A DNA stretch of 11,668 bases from an uncultured Clostridia bacterium (GTDB taxonomy: Bacteria; Bacillota; Clostridia; Christensenellales; Aristaeellaceae), in NCBI GenBank assembly GCA_944363005.1, contig CALVTV010000098.1:1-11668 (forward strand), given 5' to 3'. Within the stretch, counting starts at the first letter, position 1. Each line of letters opens with the position of its first letter. This document shows, piece after piece, positions 6,685 to 11,668 of this stretch. Under the pieces are notes generated by a model, which did not search any database, was not told where the DNA came from, and was given only the letters and a program-made list of their open reading frames with translations. The position numbers and the translations under genes were made by a program.

Positions 6685-6951
6685 TTACTCCTCCTTCTCC
6701 CCGCAGGGAAAGGCGAGCACCTTGCCGCCCGTGCCGGTTTGGCGAAGCGCCTGCGCCTCCCCGCGCACGCTTGCGGGCCAGGCGCGCAAGGGCGTATCGG
6801 CAATGAGTCCCTCGCGCGCGCACGCGCCAACCAGACGAATGGCGTATTCCGCCGTCAGTTCCGGCGAAAAGCCGAGCGAATCCGACAGCTGCATCAGTTC
6901 CTCGTAAGCTTCGGCGCTCAGATTGAGCGTGATCTCCCTGCGCACGGCCAT
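6685..6951 (-). CDS. Hypothetical 88-residue protein, possibly ribbon-helix-helix
   Basis: I do not recognise a named family. The N-terminal half, MAVRREITLNLSAEAYEELM followed by a second helix rich in Leu and Ala, has a strand-helix-helix pattern like a ribbon-helix-helix (CopG/MetJ-type) DNA-binding domain, which would be a beta strand at residues 3-10 and helices at about 13-25 and 31-46. The C-terminal half (about 50-88) is polar and probably flexible. The start at 6951 has GGAGGAGGTT directly upstream. It begins 22 bp after the stop of the WalJ-like gene and shares its promoter. There is no toxin-like partner next to it, so an antitoxin role is not supported. That it is a real gene is well supported by the ribosome binding site and spacing; the fold is tentative. 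Confidence 0.7.
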   Translation of the reverse strand: MAVRREITLNLSAEAYEELMQLSDSLGFSPELTAEYAIRLVGACAREGLIADTPLRAWPASVRGEAQALRQTGTGGKVLAFPCGEKEE

Positions 6952-6973
6952 AACCTCCTCCGCTGTGCCGGTT

Positions 6974-7780
6974 TCAAACCGCGTCGGCCACCTCGTCCTC
7001 CAAAACCAGCATGTCCGAAACGCGGTCCCGCCGCGCCACGCTGACGCAGACCTCGCCTGCGTATCCCGCGTCGCACAGCGCTTCCCATACGGTATTATAT
7101 GCCAATTCCGGTAAATTATTGTCAGCGGACAGGTGCGCAAGACTGACCGCCCGCGTGCCTTTTTTCGCAAGCTCGACCAGCGCTTTCGCGCAGTCCGCGT
7201 TGCAAAGATGCCCGTTGCGCCCCAATATGCGCTTGCGCAGGCGCTGCGGATACGGCCCGCGCTCGACCATCTCCACATCGTGGTTCGCCTCCAGCACAAG
7301 CGCCTGGCAACCGGCCACCGCGCTGATCCAAGGCTCGCAGATGTGGCCGATGTCCGTGGCCACCCCGCAGCGCAGCCCGCGCGATTCGACGGTAAAGCCC
7401 ACCGGCTCATAGGCGTCGTGCGGAATGGCGAACGGGCGAACGTTGACGCCGCCGATGTAAAAATCCTCGCCGGTGTAGAACGTGGGCACGCAGCGCGCGG
7501 GAATCCCCGGCTCCTTTTCCAGGATGCCGCGCCAGGTACCCTCGTTGGCGTAGACCGGCAAACCGTGTTTGCGGCAGAGCACGCCGAGGCCCCGGATGTG
7601 ATCCACGTGCTCGTGCGTGACCAGTATGCCGTCGAGGTCGCGCACGTTCACGCCGATCTCCCGCAGCGCCGCCTCCTCGCGCGCCGCGCTCATGCCGGCA
7701 TCCACCAGCAGCCGCACGCCGCCGCCCGCAATATAGATGCTGTTTCCGCTCGAGCCGGAAAACAGCGGACAAAGTGTCAT
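6974..7780 (-). CDS. WalJ/YycJ-like metallo-beta-lactamase fold hydrolase
   Basis: The 268-residue protein has the full metallo-beta-lactamase metal motif THEHVDH at residues 55-61 (His56, His58, Asp60, His61). Further probable metal ligands are Asp143 in ATDIGH, His167 in ANHD and His216 in LAHLS. The N-terminus LFSGSSGNSIYI matches the SGSSGN line of YycJ/WalJ proteins, which act as nucleases or accompany the WalRK cell-wall regulators in Firmicutes. No walRK genes are near here. The start at 7780 fits the family N-terminus and has AAAGG seven bases upstream. An ATG two codons earlier sits only one base after AAAGG. It is the first gene of a three-gene unit and is divergent from the 100-residue protein gene. 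The family is confident; the substrate is not determined here. Confidence 0.9.
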   Translation of the reverse strand: MTLCPLFSGSSGNSIYIAGGGVRLLVDAGMSAAREEAALREIGVNVRDLDGILVTHEHVDHIRGLGVLCRKHGLPVYANEGTWRGILEKEPGIPARCVPTFYTGEDFYIGGVNVRPFAIPHDAYEPVGFTVESRGLRCGVATDIGHICEPWISAVAGCQALVLEANHDVEMVERGPYPQRLRKRILGRNGHLCNADCAKALVELAKKGTRAVSLAHLSADNNLPELAYNTVWEALCDAGYAGEVCVSVARRDRVSDMLVLEDEVADAV

Positions 7781-7831
7781 TCGCATGCCTTTACAAATTC
7801 CTCTCCATCCGTTACAATCTGAAATACCGAC

Positions 7832-7860
7832 ATTATAGCGCATTTTTTGCGCCAAGTCAA
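7832..7860 (-). promoter_or_regulatory. Sigma-A promoter of the WalJ-like unit with a palindromic spacer
   Basis: On the minus strand, TTGACT (7855-7860) and TATAAT (7832-7837) are 17 bases apart, a near-perfect sigma-A promoter. The spacer holds a perfect palindrome, GCGCA-5 bases-TGCGC (7838-7852), placed where a repressor would block polymerase. The promoter lies inside the 93-bp divergent gap, so the leader of the plus-strand gene must overlap it. Confidence 0.85.
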
Positions 7861-7873
7861 AGAGGAGATCGCC

Positions 7874-8176
7874 ATGCAAAACAGCCGCCTTTGGGGCCGC
7901 ATCATTCAAAACCACCGGATTCTCCGCAGCGAAACCGTGGAGATCGAGGGCGGCGACATCGAATCCGCCTTTCTGGAGCTTTGCCGCCGGTTCGACGTGC
8001 AGCGTCCGATTCAGTTGCCCAAGCACAACCGCGAATTTGAGCGCTTCGGGCGCACGTTTTACAGCCGGGAGCACTTTACCGAGCCGATTCCCTTCCAAAA
8101 ACTGGAAATCGAGCTGATTCCCGGCGACGGCGAACCCCGCCACAGCGGCCCGCGCACGCCGCTGATGGACGCATGA
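7874..8176 (+). CDS. Conserved-looking hypothetical protein upstream of gluQ
   Basis: I do not recognise a named domain in this 100-residue protein. The start at 7874 has GAGGAG six bases upstream; a TTG nine codons earlier is less likely. The protein is soluble, mixed alpha/beta and mildly basic in the middle. Visible features are NSRLWGRIIQNHRI at the N-terminus, an acidic strand ETVEIEGGD, the helix IESAFLELCRRFD (residues 29-41), then PIQLPKHNREFERFGRTFY and a strand KLEIELIP. There is no signal peptide or membrane segment. Its stop overlaps the gluQ start as ATGA, so the two are co-transcribed and translationally coupled, which suggests a linked function or at least linked dosage. I see no consensus plus-strand promoter in the divergent gap. 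Confidence 0.8.
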   Translation: MQNSRLWGRIIQNHRILRSETVEIEGGDIESAFLELCRRFDVQRPIQLPKHNREFERFGRTFYSREHFTEPIPFQKLEIELIPGDGEPRHSGPRTPLMDA

Positions 8177-9087
8177 GCGGCGTCACCGGCCGCTTTGCGC
8201 CCACGCCCAGCGGACGGCTGCACCTGGGCAACGTGCTCTGCGCGATGCTCGCCTACCTGAGCGCGCGCAGCCAGGGCGGACGCTTTCTGCTGCGCATCGA
8301 GGACGTGGACATCCCCCGCTGTCCGCGCGCGCTGGCGGCGCAATGCATCGAGGACCTCGCGTTCCTGGGGTTCACCTGGGACGAGCCGCCGCTGTTTCAA
8401 AGCGAGCGCGGGGCCATCTATCAGCAGCACTTCGACCGCCTGCGGGAAATGGGGCGGGTCTATCCCTGTTTCTGCACGCGCGCGCAGCTGCACGCGGCGC
8501 AGGCCCCAAACCTGGGCGACCACGAGCCGGTGTATCCGGGAACCTGCGCGCATCTGAACCCGGAGGAAATCGCACAGCGCGCGAAAACCCGGCATCCCGC
8601 CATGCGCCTGCGCGTGCCGGATGCGCAAGTCGGCTTTACGGACATCCACTACGGCCCGTTTTCGGAAAACCTCGCGCGCGACAGCGGGGACTACATCATC
8701 CGCCGCTCGGACGGGCTATGGGGCTATCCGCTGGCCGTTGTGGTGGACGATGCGCTCAGCGGGGTGACGGAGGTCGTGCGCGGGCGCGACATTCTCCCCT
8801 CCACGCCGCGCCAGATCGAGCTGTTTCGCGCGCTGGGGTATGCGCCCCCCGCCTTCGCGCATATTCCGCTGCTCACCGACCACGAGGGGCGGCGCCTGGC
8901 CAAGCGCGACGGGGACCTGAGCGCGCTGGCCCGCCGCCACACGCCTGAACAGATCCTGGGTACGCTGGCCTTTGCCTGCGGCCGGCTCCCCGAGCCCGAA
9001 CCGATGGGCCTGGAAGCGCTGATCGGGCGCTTTTGCTGGGCGCGCGTGCGCACGCAGGACGTGCGGCTTCCGGCGGGGTTCCCGTAA
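8173..9087 (+). CDS. gluQ: Glutamyl-Q tRNA(Asp) synthetase
   Basis: GluQ-RS (YadB) activates glutamate and attaches it to the queuosine base in the anticodon of tRNA(Asp). The 304-residue protein is the catalytic core of a glutamyl-tRNA synthetase without the anticodon-binding domain, which separates it from GltX. The class I signatures are present: RFAPTPSGRLHLGN at residues 7-20 with HLGN as the HIGH motif, and LAKRDGD at 242-248 as the KMSKS-like loop. A zinc site typical of the family is visible as Cys99, Cys101, Tyr121 and Cys125. The catalytic DYIIRRSDGLWGYPLAVVVDD segment at 173-193 is intact. The start overlaps the upstream gene by ATGA with no strong ribosome binding site, so translation probably depends on coupling. 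Some members lack a queuosine link in their host; none of the queuosine genes is in this window. Confidence 0.95.
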   Translation: MSGVTGRFAPTPSGRLHLGNVLCAMLAYLSARSQGGRFLLRIEDVDIPRCPRALAAQCIEDLAFLGFTWDEPPLFQSERGAIYQQHFDRLREMGRVYPCFCTRAQLHAAQAPNLGDHEPVYPGTCAHLNPEEIAQRAKTRHPAMRLRVPDAQVGFTDIHYGPFSENLARDSGDYIIRRSDGLWGYPLAVVVDDALSGVTEVVRGRDILPSTPRQIELFRALGYAPPAFAHIPLLTDHEGRRLAKRDGDLSALARRHTPEQILGTLAFACGRLPEPEPMGLEALIGRFCWARVRTQDVRLPAGFP

Positions 9088-9137
9088 AGGCGGGGAAACC
9101 GCCGCCCGCTTGCTGCTCAAGGCCTGTTCATCTGCAA

Positions 9138-9163
9138 GAAGCAAAGAAGGGAGCCTGAGGGAC
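9138..9163. repeat. Left copy of a 26-base imperfect inverted repeat
   Basis: Positions 9138-9163 match the reverse complement of 9434-9459 at 23 of 26 bases. The core AAGGGAGCCTGAGGGAC at 9147-9163 differs in one base from the other copy. CCTGAGGGAC at 9154-9163 also recurs in direct orientation at 9421-9430. I see no target-site duplication outside the two copies. Confidence 0.7.
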
Positions 9164-9178
9164 TGAGCCGGGGAACTC

Positions 9179-9209
9179 GCATAGTCGTGCAGCTGGCGGC
9201 ACGACTTGC
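9179..9209 (+). other. Hairpin in the gluQ downstream region
   Basis: A perfect 8-bp stem AGTCGTGC/GCACGACT (9183-9190 with 9199-9206) has an 8-base loop. With one bulged T it extends by GCA/TGC at the base. It lies about 95 bases after gluQ and 35 bases before the terminator, so it would be part of the gluQ transcript or of a separate small RNA. Confidence 0.5.
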
Positions 9210-9242
9210 AACCGACGGTGTTTTACAACAGTTTGAACGCAA

Positions 9243-9282
9243 AAGCGCGCGGAATCAATTGGCTCCGCGCGCTTCATTTTTT
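9243..9282 (+). terminator. Intrinsic terminator downstream of gluQ
   Basis: A perfect 11-bp stem (9243-9253 with 9264-9274, AAGCGCGCGGA) with a 10-base loop is followed by CATTTTTT. It is the expected end of the plus-strand unit, although it lies about 155 bases after the gluQ stop. That leaves a long structured 3' region. Confidence 0.88.
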
Positions 9283-9333
9283 CATGGTCTTATACTATAC
9301 TGACGGCACACTCACACTTTGCGAATCTGCCCC

Positions 9334-9380
9334 GTCTCAATCGTAGGCTGCATAGCAGCCTGCTCTGAGACTACGTTTTT
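9334..9380 (+). terminator. Nested stem-loop with T-run, possible second terminator
   Basis: An outer stem GTCTCA/TGAGAC (9334-9339 with 9366-9371) encloses a small internal loop and a 7-bp inner stem AGGCTGC/GCAGCCT (9345-9351 with 9355-9361) with a 3-base loop. After four bases comes TTTTT (9376-9380) on the plus strand. It could be a back-up terminator or part of a structured RNA. The gap before the T-run makes it a weaker terminator than the one at 9243. Confidence 0.45.
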
Positions 9381-9421
9381 CTATCCATACGAGGAAACGT
9401 CGGGCTGCCGCCCGAACCTGC

Positions 9422-9442
9422 CTGAGGGACAATGTCCCTCAG
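9422..9442. other. Palindromic hairpin next to the right inverted repeat
   Basis: CTGAGGGAC/GTCCCTCAG is a perfect 9-bp stem with a 3-base loop. Its right arm is shared with the 26-base inverted repeat copy at 9434-9459. It resembles a REP/BIME-type palindrome, which often lies in convergent gaps. No T-run follows on either strand. Confidence 0.5.
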
Positions 9443-9459
9443 ACTCCCTTCATCGCTTC
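9434..9459. repeat. Right copy of the 26-base imperfect inverted repeat
   Basis: The reverse complement of 9434-9459 matches 9138-9163 at 23 of 26 bases. The two copies enclose about 270 bases, so the whole is about 320 bases. It ends 35 bases before the stop of the WG-repeat gene. Confidence 0.7.
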
Positions 9460-9494
9460 GCGCGCTAGGAAGCAGGTTTAGAACAAGGGAAGCC

Positions 9495-11258
9495 TTACAG
9501 CAGCGTCTCCACCGCGCGGAGGAGCGTCACCGCCGCGCTGGCGTTGGCCGCAGCGGCGGTATCGATGAGCGTGCGCGCGCTGGTGATGATCGTGCCGGCG
9601 CTCGCGTTGTCCGCCGTCAGCACGGCAAGGTCGTCCATCAGCAGCAAAATCGCCGTCTTGTTCGCCGCCGCGTCGCTCTCCAGCAGCGTGACCACCGCGC
9701 CAAGCACCGCCTTGGGGTCCGTCAGGCCGGAGTTCGTCGCCGGGGCTTCAACCGCAGGCGCTTCCGGGGCCTCCGCCGCCGGTTCCTCCTTGGGCTCCTG
9801 GGCCTTCTCGCCGCCGCGGCCGAGCAGGTTGTTGATCACGGCACGCGCATCCTCAACGCTCTGGGTCTCAACGGACGCAGCGTCTTCGCTCTTCGGAGCT
9901 TCCGGGGCGGCCGGAGCTTCCACAGCAGCCGGCGCTTCCGGAGCGGCCGGGGCTTCCGGAGCGGCCGGGGCCGCAACAGCAGCACCCGTCGGATAGCCGA
10001 CTTCATAGAGCCTGTACTCGTCGTAGCTGACGCTCACCAGCAGGTAGCGACCGTCGCCGGAGAGCTCAAAGCCGTTATACGCGCAGTCAAAGACCACGTT
10101 GCCGTGCCAGTCGATCAGGCCGCTATTGTAGTTCGCGTCGTTCACCTTCAGCAGCATGCCGGAGGAGTAGTCCAGACAGTAAATGCTCTCATAGCCGGTG
10201 ACCACCGTGTCCACGCCGTCAGCGGCGAGCAGGTGAATCTGATTCTCCATGTCCGTGTACTTGGCCACAGCGCCGTAGACGTCCATGATGCTCTCCGCGT
10301 ACTTGGGCGGGCAGGTTTCCACGCCCTGCTCGTTGACAAAGCCGAGTTTGTCGTCGGAAACCACGGCAAAGTAGCCGGCGGCGTTGTAGCTCTCCTCGCC
10401 GGTAGCCGGGTCATACGGGCCGTAGTAGTCGCGGCGGATGCTGTCATACATCGTCGGCACGACCAGCTTGCCCGTGCGGTCAATCAGGCCGTACTTTTCG
10501 CCGGTGTACACCGTCGCGTAATCGCCATAGAAGTCGTTGATGGAATAATACGACGGCTCCATGACCACGTTGCCCGCGGCGTCCTTGAGGCCGTAGCGGC
10601 CGTTGTCGCGGTAGGCGGTCAGGTCATACGTCGCGTAATCGTCGCTGAACGTGTAATCCACCGTGCCCAGCGCGTTGAAGTCCGCGTCGTAGGAGGTGAT
10701 GGTGCCGGTGGAGCGGTCCTCAATGTTGAGCACGTTGCCAACCACGGCGGCGTCCTTGTACTGGCTGCGCGTGAGCGTCGCCACAGGCGTGGCGCCCTTG
10801 GCGAGGTTGTACACGTCCACCGTGTCGATGAGGAAATACGCGTCGCTGTCCAGCCAGGCGGTGTAATCGTACTGCTCCGCGGTGGCCTCCTTGAGCTTGA
10901 AGCCAACCACCCAGTCGCGGCTCAGGAACTCGATGTCGCCGTACTGATAGGGCACCAGCACATTGCCCAGCTCGTCAAACACGCCCGCCGCGTTGAGGCC
11001 GCCGTTGACGCGGGAGGCGATCACGTAGCCAAACGCGCCCTCGGGGCGGCTGCCGTAGGCATCGGCGGTCACGCTCTCGCCGTTGACGCGGCAGACACGG
11101 TATCCGTCGTTCGTGCGTACACATAGCAGGTTGGAATCGCTCACAAATTGGGCGTCTTCATATACACCCAATTCGGTAAACGTCCAGTCCGAGGCCAGCG
11201 CCTGAGCGGCCACGGCCAGGCACAAAACCAAAGCCAACAGCAAACAGAGCTTTTTCAT
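9495..11258 (-). CDS. Secreted WG-repeat protein with Pro/Ala-rich linker
   Basis: The 587-residue protein begins with a classic signal peptide (MKKLCLLLALVLCLAVAAQALA, cleavage likely before SDW). Residues about 25-420 form a beta-propeller-like array of WG (KWG) repeats. Clear units are GVFDELGNVLVPYQY at 92-106, RYGLKDAAGNVVMEPSYY at 221-238, KYGLIDRTGKLVVPTMYD at 255-272, a divergent KLGFVNEQG unit near 304, and GLIDWHGNVVFDCAY at 380-394. A linker at 424-455 repeats EAPAAPEAP. A second low-complexity stretch lies at 485-507. Residues 512-587 are an Ala/Leu-rich helical domain that I do not recognise. WG repeats are thought to bind proteins or ligands; no function is known here. There is no LPXTG or membrane anchor, so it is probably released or held by the C-terminal domain. 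The start at 11258 has GGAGG eight bases upstream. Confidence 0.88.
   Translation of the reverse strand: MKKLCLLLALVLCLAVAAQALASDWTFTELGVYEDAQFVSDSNLLCVRTNDGYRVCRVNGESVTADAYGSRPEGAFGYVIASRVNGGLNAAGVFDELGNVLVPYQYGDIEFLSRDWVVGFKLKEATAEQYDYTAWLDSDAYFLIDTVDVYNLAKGATPVATLTRSQYKDAAVVGNVLNIEDRSTGTITSYDADFNALGTVDYTFSDDYATYDLTAYRDNGRYGLKDAAGNVVMEPSYYSINDFYGDYATVYTGEKYGLIDRTGKLVVPTMYDSIRRDYYGPYDPATGEESYNAAGYFAVVSDDKLGFVNEQGVETCPPKYAESIMDVYGAVAKYTDMENQIHLLAADGVDTVVTGYESIYCLDYSSGMLLKVNDANYNSGLIDWHGNVVFDCAYNGFELSGDGRYLLVSVSYDEYRLYEVGYPTGAAVAAPAAPEAPAAPEAPAAVEAPAAPEAPKSEDAASVETQSVEDARAVINNLLGRGGEKAQEPKEEPAAEAPEAPAVEAPATNSGLTDPKAVLGAVVTLLESDAAANKTAILLLMDDLAVLTADNASAGTIITSARTLIDTAAAANASAAVTLLRAVETLL
9894..9989 (-). 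repeat. Repeated EAPAAPEAP linker in the WG-repeat gene
   Basis: These 96 bases encode residues 424-455, a run of EAP, AAP and AVEAP units between the propeller and the C-terminal part. It is extended and probably flexible, like wall-spanning linkers of surface proteins. The repetitive DNA is prone to length change. Confidence 0.8.
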
Positions 11259-11295
11259 TGCAGCTTCCTCCATGTTCATTAAAACTAATGTCATT

Positions 11296-11324
11296 ATTAT
11301 CCGCCTTTGGCAATCCATTGTCAA
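11296..11324 (-). promoter_or_regulatory. Consensus sigma-A promoter of the WG-repeat gene
   Basis: On the minus strand, TTGACA (11319-11324), a 17-base spacer and GATAAT (11296-11301) form a near-perfect sigma-A promoter. The leader to the start codon is about 30 bases and carries the GGAGG site. Strong constitutive expression is expected. Confidence 0.9.
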
Positions 11325-11367
11325 GCAATTTGAGCCTTCCCCGGCAAAATTTCTCCCCGCCCGCGCC

Positions 11368-11381
11368 GCGCAGGCCTGCGC
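11368..11381. other. 14-base perfect palindrome upstream of the WG-gene promoter
   Basis: GCGCAGGCCTGCGC is self-complementary and is followed by TTTTGCGCGC, allowing a second GCGC/GCGC hairpin. It lies about 45 bases upstream of the -35 box. It may be an upstream regulator site, but GC-rich palindromes of this length also occur by chance here. Confidence 0.3.
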
Positions 11382-11400
11382 TTTTGCGCGCAATGGCAAC

Positions 11401-11442
11401 AAAAAAGCGCGCCGCCGGCGATTGTTCCGGCAACGCGCTTTT
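11401..11442 (-). terminator. Intrinsic terminator of the RNase J gene
   Basis: A 9-bp stem AAAAGCGCG/CGCGCTTTT (11403-11411 with 11434-11442) encloses an inner GCCGG/CCGGC stem. On the minus strand it ends in a run of six T (11406-11401). It starts six bases after the stop codon, so it ends this unit sharply before the WG-gene promoter. Confidence 0.9.
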
Positions 11443-11448
11443 ATACGC

Positions 11449-11668
11449 TTATTCGACTTCGATGAGGTTAATCATCACGACCGGGCGGCGCTTGGTGCGC
11501 TCATAGAGGAAGGAGCGCATCTGGCCCTGCAACTGGCCGGAGGCCACAGCCTCGCCGACCTTTTTGCCCGCGCTGACCGTGCGGGTGACGGCGTTGGCAA
11601 TCTGCTGGCGGCAGGCCGCTTCGATCTTGGCATGCTCGCTGTCGTAGAGGAAGCCCATGGCGCTGACG
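11449..11668 (-). CDS. Ribonuclease J, C-terminal fragment
   Basis: The reading frame enters from the right edge, so only the last 72 codons are seen. The tail LYERTKRRPVVMINLIEVE matches the highly conserved end of RNase J (LYEKTKRRPM, then MEV), and GFLYDSEHAKIEAACRQQIAN matches the preceding GFVYxRESE-type line of its C-terminal domain. RNase J is a metallo-beta-lactamase/beta-CASP ribonuclease with 5' exonuclease and endonuclease activity, central to mRNA decay and rRNA maturation in Firmicutes. The C-terminal domain helps dimer or tetramer assembly. Whether it is RNase J1 or J2 cannot be told from the fragment. It ends directly in its own terminator. Confidence 0.85.
   Translation of the reverse strand, partial: VSAMGFLYDSEHAKIEAACRQQIANAVTRTVSAGKKVGEAVASGQLQGQMRSFLYERTKRRPVVMINLIEVE

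Larger units (their letters stand above)
9088..9494. other. Gene-free convergent region with several hairpins
   Basis: This 407-base stretch between the ends of gluQ and the WG-repeat gene holds no supportable reading frame. From left to right it contains a hairpin at 9179-9209, an intrinsic terminator at 9243-9282, a nested stem at 9334-9371 followed by TTTTT, a stem at 9400-9415, and a 9-bp stem with a 3-base loop at 9422-9442. A 26-base imperfect inverted repeat lies at 9138-9163 and 9434-9459. This much structure is unusual for a plain convergent gap. It may be a non-autonomous repeat element, an RNA gene, or 3' ends with processed structures; the sequence alone does not decide. Confidence 0.6.

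Noticed and set aside
9285..9305. TATACTATAC as a -10 box of a promoter in the convergent gap
   Set aside because: No acceptable -35 box is found at 16-18 bases on either strand.
9432..11126. A 564-codon open frame on the plus strand opposite the WG-repeat gene
   Set aside because: It is a valine/arginine/histidine-rich shadow. It lacks a ribosome binding site, and the opposite strand has a signal peptide, WG repeats and a consensus promoter.

Overview
The window looks like a chromosomal segment from a GC-rich member of the Clostridia (Firmicutes). The evidence is a c-di-AMP synthase gene followed by a YbbR/CdaR gene, a WalJ/YycJ-type metallo-beta-lactamase protein, an RNase J tail, strong AGGAGG-type ribosome binding sites and consensus sigma-A promoters. 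The species is not identifiable from the sequence alone, and I see no phage, plasmid or insertion-sequence genes. Most genes lie on the minus strand, so this description runs from right to left.

Right end (9495-11668): the last 72 codons of an RNase J gene end in an intrinsic terminator. A sigma-A promoter then drives a secreted WG-repeat protein with a Pro/Ala/Glu-rich linker and an unrecognised C-terminal domain. A gene-free stretch of about 400 bases (9088-9494) lies between this gene and the converging gluQ gene. It holds several hairpins, an intrinsic terminator and a 26-base imperfect inverted repeat.

Middle (6391-9087): a small plus-strand operon contains an unknown 100-residue protein and glutamyl-Q tRNA(Asp) synthetase, overlapping by ATGA. 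Divergent from it is a minus-strand unit of a WalJ-like MBL protein, an 88-residue unknown protein and a DUF378 membrane protein. This unit has a consensus promoter at one end and a terminator with a perfect 13-bp stem at the other.

Left of that (611-6288) is the most interesting unit: cdaA, cdaR, a membrane-anchored helical repeat protein, a PIG-V/Gpi18-like mannosyltransferase and a TVP38/VTT-family membrane protein, all in one direction. CdaA makes c-di-AMP and CdaR is its usual membrane partner. glmM, the common third gene of this locus, is not in the window. The last three genes are membrane or envelope proteins and may serve envelope homeostasis, which is inference. Between cdaR and the helical repeat gene are three alternating 6-base complementary segments and a T-run, laid out like a terminator/antiterminator attenuator.

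Left end (1-538): an XRE-family regulator has its own consensus promoter and a perfect 6-5-6 palindrome near the predicted transcription start. It is followed by the first 50 codons of a lipid- or signal-peptide-led substrate-binding protein that runs off the edge.
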